Shown in pieces: positions 57,541 to 64,000 of a stretch of DNA of 64,000 nt (position 1 is the stretch's first letter; every line of letters starts with the position of its first letter). Origin of the DNA: Lamellibrachia columna (taxonomy: Eukaryota; Annelida; Polychaeta; Sabellida; Siboglinidae); the NCBI GenBank assembly GCA_963662155.1, contig OY759274.1, positions 36,062,795-36,126,794 of the forward strand, given 5' to 3'. The translations under genes and the position numbers were made by a program. The notes under the pieces are model-generated. The model had not been told where the DNA came from, made no database searches, and was given only the letters and a program-made list of their open reading frames with translations.

Positions 57541-58606
57541 GTGATAACGCTCAAATATGCAGGATGCATATCAACTAACAAAGAAAAACAGACACAGCAA
57601 CAAACTCTGTGAGCAGACAGGGAATTACAACTCGTAAACATGGCAAGTGATAGTAGAAATAACAATGTGGAGAATGTTAACATTTTCCATAATTTTTTTA
57701 CTTCAACCTATGCGGAGATTAATTTCTCACTTGGAAATGCAATTTTATTTTTGTGAATTTTTAAGTGAAAATGTAGGAAGTTGGTGTATTTGCCATGTTA
57801 TCAGGGTACAAAAGATTTAGCGCAAGTCATGATACATTTTTTTTTTAATGGCATGCTTACAATCATTACTCAGAATAATTTATCGTTTCTCTGGAGCTCC
57901 CCCACAAAATATTATACATTCCATCAATGGAATACCATATTTGCTCTGCCTTCAGTGCGACACAGTAACACAGTGGTTGAGAGGGCTGGGGTTCAAAAGC
58001 AGTTGTTGCCATTTCAAAGCATAGACAATTTAATTTATTCGACATTGCCTCAGTTCACTCAGTTGCATAAATGAATACCTGGCTGTAGACAGTAGTGGAT
58101 ATTAAAACACTGGATATATGTGGAGAAAAAATCTTTCTGTAGTAATAGCAGCTTGGCTGAATGCTTCCTAGAAAAATCAAGTTCGTGTTGGAATGAACAG
58201 GTCTACCATCAGGGGATAAAGTGTGCTTTGAGTGGGTCCTAAGAACTGGATATATATAAAAACTTACTTTTACCTGTTTATAACCATTCCATGGTTTGCT
58301 TAAAATCACTCTCTTGGACCATCACATCAATTCAATAGGCGCATATCACTTGTTCGGAAAAAAATTGCCTGAACAAAATCTTCGTTTCCCTCACCATTAC
58401 GATTTATGCATTACCAACCTAATGGTGCCGTTCTGTCTAGTGACCTTTTTTACAAAACCAACATGTGATGCTACAATGAAAATATCTTCTGATAAAAACA
58501 TGATATATCTTTAAAAATTCATGAAGCAATCACAAAATTCCCAGAATTCCCTCGATATCGCCTTTCTGTTTAAGTACCATCTTAACAATCCCGACATTTA
58601 ATACTA

Positions 58607-59400
58607 CCGTCGAGCCTTGTCGTAACGCAGTGGTCGGGTTCCACGATTTCGGCCCGCATTGTAAGCGAGGCACATTAGGCCACCAGGGAGCTACTAAACA
58701 ACAGCAATCGCAGCGCGCTGCACCAAGAACGTTGTCGAAGCCACTGGTACTGGCAACACTGTCTACATGTCAACAGGCAATTTATGGAGTTTATTAAAAG
58801 AGCCAACTAGCATCAATGTGTTTTATTTTTAAATGTCACACCCAGTTGAATGTTGAACTGAATAAAATACATGTATGTATACTGTTATGGAATAGATCTG
58901 CTACGATGATGATGTACTGGATCAATAGGCCTATGAATAAAAAATAATAATATGGATCTGAGCAGCTGAAAATGTATGATTTGACAAACGTAGTATGTAA
59001 GCTGATTAAACAGAAAATGACAATAGGTAGAATTAACAATTGTTTTACTTCGTCTTTCAACCAATCTCAAATGAAACATAAATTTATGATGCAACACTTA
59101 ACATTGATTCATCGTTTCATATGCAGATGTCGAATTCATATTTTCGTGCACCGGTAGCATGTTGGGTTAGGCATTTGACAAAATTAATAATTGTTTCACT
59201 TCGATACACCACTTAACATCAGGTTACTGTTTCATTCTGTTGAAAATGAATAGATTTGCAATGCAATGGAAGCATGCCATTTCACCACAGTGATACATAT
59301 ATTGGCATTGCATACTAAATTGCATTTAAGACTGTTTATCTGATTCTTAAGCCAGGTGTATTTGTGAATCTCAATTGCAATTTACGAACTGCCAATGTCA
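58607..59400. mobile_element. Pogo/Tigger-like MITE, copy 2, inverted
   Basis: Begins CCGTCGAGCCTTGTCGTAAC after a TA and follows the reverse complement of 25083-25933 for most of its length, for example TCCACGATTTCGG, CACCAGGGAG(C/A)TACTAAACA and GTTGAATAAAATACATGTAT-like blocks. Similarity fades near 59400, and the second terminal repeat is not found, so one end is lost or diverged. Confidence 0.7.
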
Positions 59401-59712
59401 GCGATTAATGTCGGCGGCAGCGCAAAGCATACAACACATCGCCACTTGTTCATTGTCATTGCTCACCTAATGTTTACTGAAAATTGTCAAAGCAATTCTA
59501 AGTAGGTTTGGCAAACAAAGCTTCAAATGGAAAAATCATGATAAGTACGTTTTCTTGTGTTCGTAACACAAGAATAAAATTTAATGACAAACTTATAGTG
59601 GTTGAAGCACAGATACTTTTAAGATTGAACAAGATTTGCCATCCAAGCCAAAGGCCCAGATGGCAAGTGGACGCGGAAGCCATTGGCTTATCGAGAGTCC
59701 ATCAGTGTTTGT

Positions 59713-60200
59713 CTACGTGTAACCCACCCTCCTGAAATATGTGTCCAACTTGTTTTTAAACATATTCATGCTGCTAACGGTTATACAATCCGTAGATAAT
59801 TTGTTCCATTCATTTACTATCCTCTGTGAGAACGAGTACTTCCTGATATCCAATCTACACTGATCCTTTACTAACTTTACCTCACCTCTCCTCTGTATGC
59901 GTTTAAGTGTATCCTTCTTACGATATGGTCTCCACGCTTGTATACAGTATTCTAAATGAGGTCTAACTACTGCTTTATACAGAGGTATAATTAGCTTTTT
60001 ATCCTTGTAAGTTATGTTTCTCCTAATCAACCCAAGAATTTGATTACCCTTTGAAGCTGCAATACCACACTGCTCTGAAACTTTCATATCAGTGCTTATT
60101 GTTACTCCTAAGTCGTTTACATCCAAGTTCCCATGTCCTGTATGTAGGCATTTGTATGTAATGCTACACTGATTTTTCGTGAAACAGTAATGGCTTTCGT
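59713..60200 (-). mobile_element. CR1-like LINE 3' fragment
   Basis: The minus-strand frame contains NDLGVTISTDMKVSEQCG, ASKGNQILGLIRRNITYKDK, LIIPLYKAVVRPHLEYCIQA and KYSFSQRIVNEWNKLS and stops at 59713. These are the closing blocks of CR1/Jockey-group reverse transcriptases. It lacks the catalytic YADD core and appears to have a short deletion after KRIQRR. It is inserted into the dispersed repeat also seen at 49.5 kb. Confidence 0.8.
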
Positions 60201-60449
60201 TTTCCTTAGAGATATTTTGTAGCCTCACAGATGGCAATATGAATACTATAGGCTCATGCCCACCCTCACAGAGAATGTATTTACCTGTAATTTTTTTCAT
60301 AAATCTCCGGCTGATTGTGTATGTTTGAATCCCCCTCCTTTCAAACCCATGGGGACGGGCCTGAGGCTGATTAACCAAAGAATGTCATACGGATTTCAAC
60401 AGCTTTATACAGAATTTCAATTGTGGATTTCAACCAATAAAATGTAGCA

Positions 60450-62825
60450 AGTCTGCCCTTTAGCCCATTAGACCCCACAATAGCTGCGGCTGGCCGCTCT
60501 GTGCAGTCCTAGAACGGCGGCATACAGGACCCTCTATTAAAAAAAATCCTGGTGAATAACTAGTGAACTAAATGCTACCAAATTTTGCCACACCCTAGCA
60601 GATATATTTCGCAACAACAGCTCGTTACATGCATGTGTTGCCCTTTCGGAAATCTTGATTTTCATCGGTTTTGTTCACGCTATCTTGAAAATTTTTATTT
60701 TTATATTTGTCATGATAAAATATGGTGTAACCTGAAAAATAACCATCAGAATTTGATAATTTTTTCAGTGGTGCAAAGCTAACACATATAACAACATTTT
60801 CTTTGCTGGGTTGCACAGGGTTATAGCATGGGATCATTGTCAAATGTCAGTCACAAGGTAGAATAAGTTTCAAAGTTTTAACAAACTTACTATTTTGTCT
60901 TTGCAAATTGTGATCAAATATCAACATTTTATTAATATGTCCTTTTTCTATGTACACCTGTACATGCATGTGGAGAAATTACTACTCTTCAAAATTGTAA
61001 TTGTCAATATTGGATTTTTTTCTACAGATTTTTTAATACAAGGAAGTAAAATCGCTCGAAATTTGCCAGAAATCCTGGGAACAGGGGAACATGTTTTAAT
61101 AAAATCCTGAGGCCTAATGGGTTAATTTTTTTTTATCCTGTTACCGACCTTTGTGAATTGACACTGAGCCAGTCTCCTGACATTCTGGGAGATCCTCCAA
61201 GATGTCAGAACACCTGAATAATCAATTGCCTCTTACCTTGCGAACAGGTGCCAAATTGGCTAATGACCTGTTCTCTGTATCATCAACATACATGTTAAGT
61301 CTCCAGGAATCGCCGGGAGACTCCCGGAAATCTATAAAATCTCACGGATTTCTAATGAAAAGAAAAATATTTTTGTGTGACCTCAGTTAACAAAAGATCG
61401 TCAATCCCTCATTTTACTCACGCCCACAACAGCAAGGGTTATTTCAATTAAGTTTTGTGCAGACTGGTCAACGGAGGCTTGGCTAAACGGTATCCTTGTG
61501 CCTTGCATGTTTCATTGTTTATAACATGCATTAAACAAACTATCCCTCATTATTGCTCACTGATGGACAATCATTTAATTGATGCCCATAGATACATCTT
61601 CACTTTATGCAAGTTCTATTTAATTCATACATGTTTGCTAATTGCCACAATCGGAGCACATTATGAATGAAAAGAACATATTTTTAAATAGGGTTCACAA
61701 ATAAAAAATGCCTCTATCACCTGCGTAACCTGTCCCTTGTCCACTATGCACAAACCCTGATGGAACTAACCACTGCTGTTGTTGTGGATGTGATTAAAGG
61801 GAGTTCTTCCGTCCGGGAGAACAGCAGATTTGATAGATTTCCGGGAGTCTCCTGGCGAATCCACTGAGTGGTCCACACAGACAGGTAAATGACACTTGCC
61901 ATTTGGACCTTGTTAAATCCTGATGAGTGTAACATCTCACTAAACAAGACTACGGCACTACAAACAAGCAGAAGACTGAAGCAGAAGCAACAGTGAGGAG
62001 ACAAACTGATACAACCCCTAATATCTTCACACCAGCATAACAGTGTCATTTTAGAAGCCAGAGACACAAAGTGACCATTTTATTGCAAATATAAGAAACT
62101 TACCAGTAATACTACACCACTGGATCAGGTATATGGACTACCCTCCAAATCCCAGGGAAAAACATTTATACCTAACTCCAGTAAGCATCCACTTCTGGCT
62201 CCCTTCCATCTTATCTCTTCTTTCAGCAGAAGAGCCAATTAGGAACCAACAGACTAACCTGTATTATGCACTGATTAAACAGTCTTGTGGTTACTCACAG
62301 AGCAGTTTCCTAATGCTCTTGTGTTTCATTAAACAATCCTGTGGCTTCAATATTGTGGTTACACACATGGTAGTTCTCTATTGTTCACACCAGGCTCAGC
62401 TGCCCAGGATGCAAGGATTACAACTTAGCCATGTTGAATCAGCAATTAATTCTATGGTGCCACAAAGTTGAAGTAGGCAAACACAGATGACCAGATAAGA
62501 CTTGCAGCTCTAACCAGACTAAACAGACCAGATCCAACAGATCAGTCTACTGGAAGAGACAAGGGATACAGCCAATGTATGAGATAAGCATTACCACCAA
62601 AGTGGCTTGAAGAAGGAAAGATTCAGCAATTAGAAGTGAGGTTCAATTAGTTAACTGTCTGATGTGTCCAGCTGACAATAGTCAAACACAAGAGGTTCCT
62701 ACTACAAAGTTCTTCACATGCTGATTGTTCTATGTTATTGAACTGCCAATTATCCAGGAATCAAGAACACACTGAAAAAGTTTCCTGCTTTCAGTGGTTG
62801 GACTTTTGGGAGGACTATGGGAAGA
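60450..62825. other. Non-coding interval, no supported gene
   Basis: Only short frames without recognisable domains. CTCCAGGAATCGCCGGGAGAC near 61302 and an inverse match (GTCTCCTGGCGAATCCAC) near 61847 hint at an imperfect inverted pair about 540 bp apart, possibly the ends of an old element. Confidence 0.4.
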
Positions 62826-62834
62826 GAAATGTGT

Positions 62835-64000
62835 GGGATTGGGATGTGGTGAAGAATAAGAGTGAGGAATTGAGAAGGGGTGAAGAACAAGAGCAAGGGA
62901 TTGGGAAGGGGTGAAAAACAAGAGTGAGGGATTGGGAAGGGGTGAAAAACAAGAGGGATTGAGAAGGGGTGAAGAACAAGAGCGAGGGATTGAGAAAGGG
63001 TGAAGAACAAGAACGAGGGATTGAGAAGGGGTGAAGAACAAGAAAGAGGGATTGAGAAGGGGTGAAGAACAAGAAAGAGGGATTGAGAAGGGGTGAAGAA
63101 CAAGAAAGAGGGATTGAGAAGGGGTGAAGAACAAGAAAGAGGGATTGAGAAGGGGTGAAGAACAAGAGCGAGGGATTGAGAAGGGGTGAAGTACAAGAGC
63201 AAGGGATTGAGATGGGGTGAAGAACAAGAGCGAGGGATGGAGAAGGGTTGAAGAACAAGAACGAGGGATTGAGAAGGGGTGAAGAACAAGAATGAGGGAT
63301 TGAGAAGGGGTGAAGAACAAGAGCGAAGAATTGAGAAGGGGTGAAGAACAAGAGTGAGGGATTGAGAAGGGGTGAAGTACAAGAGCAAGGGATTGAGATG
63401 GGGTGAAGAACAAGAACGAGGGATGGAGAAGGGGTGAAGAATAAGAGCTAGGGATGGGGTGAAGAACAAGAGTGAAGGATTGAGAAGGGGTAAAGCACAA
63501 GAGCGAGGGATGGAGAAGGGTTGAAGAACAAGAGCGAGGGATTGAGAAGGGGTGAAGAACAAGAGCGAGAGATTGAGAAGGGTGAAGAACAAGGGCGAAG
63601 GATTGAGAAGAGGGTGAAGAACAAGAGCAAGGAATTGAGAAGGGGTGAAGAACAAGAGCGAGGGATTGAGAAAGGGTGAAGAACAAGAGCGAGGGATTGA
63701 GAAAGGGTGAAGAACAAGAGCGAGGGATTGGGAAGGGGTGAAGAACAAGAAAGAGGGATTGAGAAGGGGTGAAGAACAAGAAAGAGGGATTGAGAAGGGG
63801 TGAAGAACAAGAGCGAGGGATTGAGAAGGGGTGAAGTACAAGAGCAAGGGATTGAGATGGGGTGAAGAACAAGAGCGAGGGATGGAGAAGGGGTGAAGGA
63901 CAAGATGAAGGGATGGGGTGAAAAACAAGATTGAGGGATTAAGGGGTAAAGAACAAGAGCGAGGGATGGAGAAGGGGTAAAGAACAAGAGCGAGGGATTG
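62835..64000. repeat. 31-bp purine-rich minisatellite running off the window end
   Basis: The unit is GAAGAACAAGAGCGAGGGAT followed by TGAGAAGGGGT. About 37 copies are present, and the array continues beyond base 64000. The plus strand is almost purely purine. Because 31 is not a multiple of three and the unit lacks stops on the minus strand, all three minus frames stay open for hundreds of codons and show the same Pro/Ser/Leu/Phe-rich 31-residue period. These are artefacts, not genes. Confidence 0.96.

Noticed and set aside
62730..63987. Several overlapping long minus-strand open frames (up to 392 codons) rich in Pro, Ser, Leu and Phe
   Set aside because: They are the 31-bp minisatellite read in three frames. 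Period and composition are fully explained by the DNA repeat.

Overview
This is a eukaryotic, metazoan window: AT-rich intergenic DNA, spliced genes with GT/AG introns, LINE and SINE fragments, MITEs, and many mini- and microsatellites. The protocadherin, a tRNA-headed SINE and CR1/L2-type LINE tails fit a marine invertebrate, most likely a lophotrochozoan such as a mollusc or brachiopod. That placement is an inference; nothing here fixes the species. No bacterial operons, CRISPR arrays or viral genes were seen.

Two host genes can be assembled from the sequence, both on the minus strand. (1) Bases 14330 to 8170: seven coding exons whose splice phases all agree (1,0,1,0,1,0), giving a predicted protein of about 951 aa. 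It is mostly disordered, with a repetitive Arg/Lys/Ser/Glu-rich centre and a compact C-terminus that repeats an 'ID..V.RL' motif. I do not recognise the family. (2) Bases 43766 to 19190: a protocadherin. One large exon encodes a signal peptide, seven cadherin repeats and a transmembrane helix. After a 17-kb intron, three small exons encode the rest of the cytoplasmic tail, including an SDSGRG motif. The total is about 1137 aa.

Layout: 1-3.8 kb holds short tandem repeats and a MULE-type DNA transposon with terminal inverted repeats and a FLYWCH/MULE transposase broken by one frameshift. 3.8-8.1 kb is non-coding with microsatellites. 8.1-14.3 kb is the seven-exon gene, whose introns carry two antisense LINE remnants, a long (TA)n tract and a long (GTGC)n tract. 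14.3-19.1 kb has no identified gene. 19.1-44.2 kb is the protocadherin; its large intron carries MITEs, a SINE, an L2/CR1-type LINE 3' end, tandem repeats and a striking inverted repeat. 44.2-64 kb has no supported host gene. It contains three minisatellites (34-bp, about 57-bp and 31-bp units), a second SINE, a second copy of a pogo-like MITE, a CR1-like LINE fragment nested in another repeat, and a 28-base G run.

Nothing here is clearly a new biological system. The most informative items are the reconstructed unknown gene, the protocadherin with a predicted intron-retention short tail, and several apparently uncatalogued repeat families that can be paired within the window.
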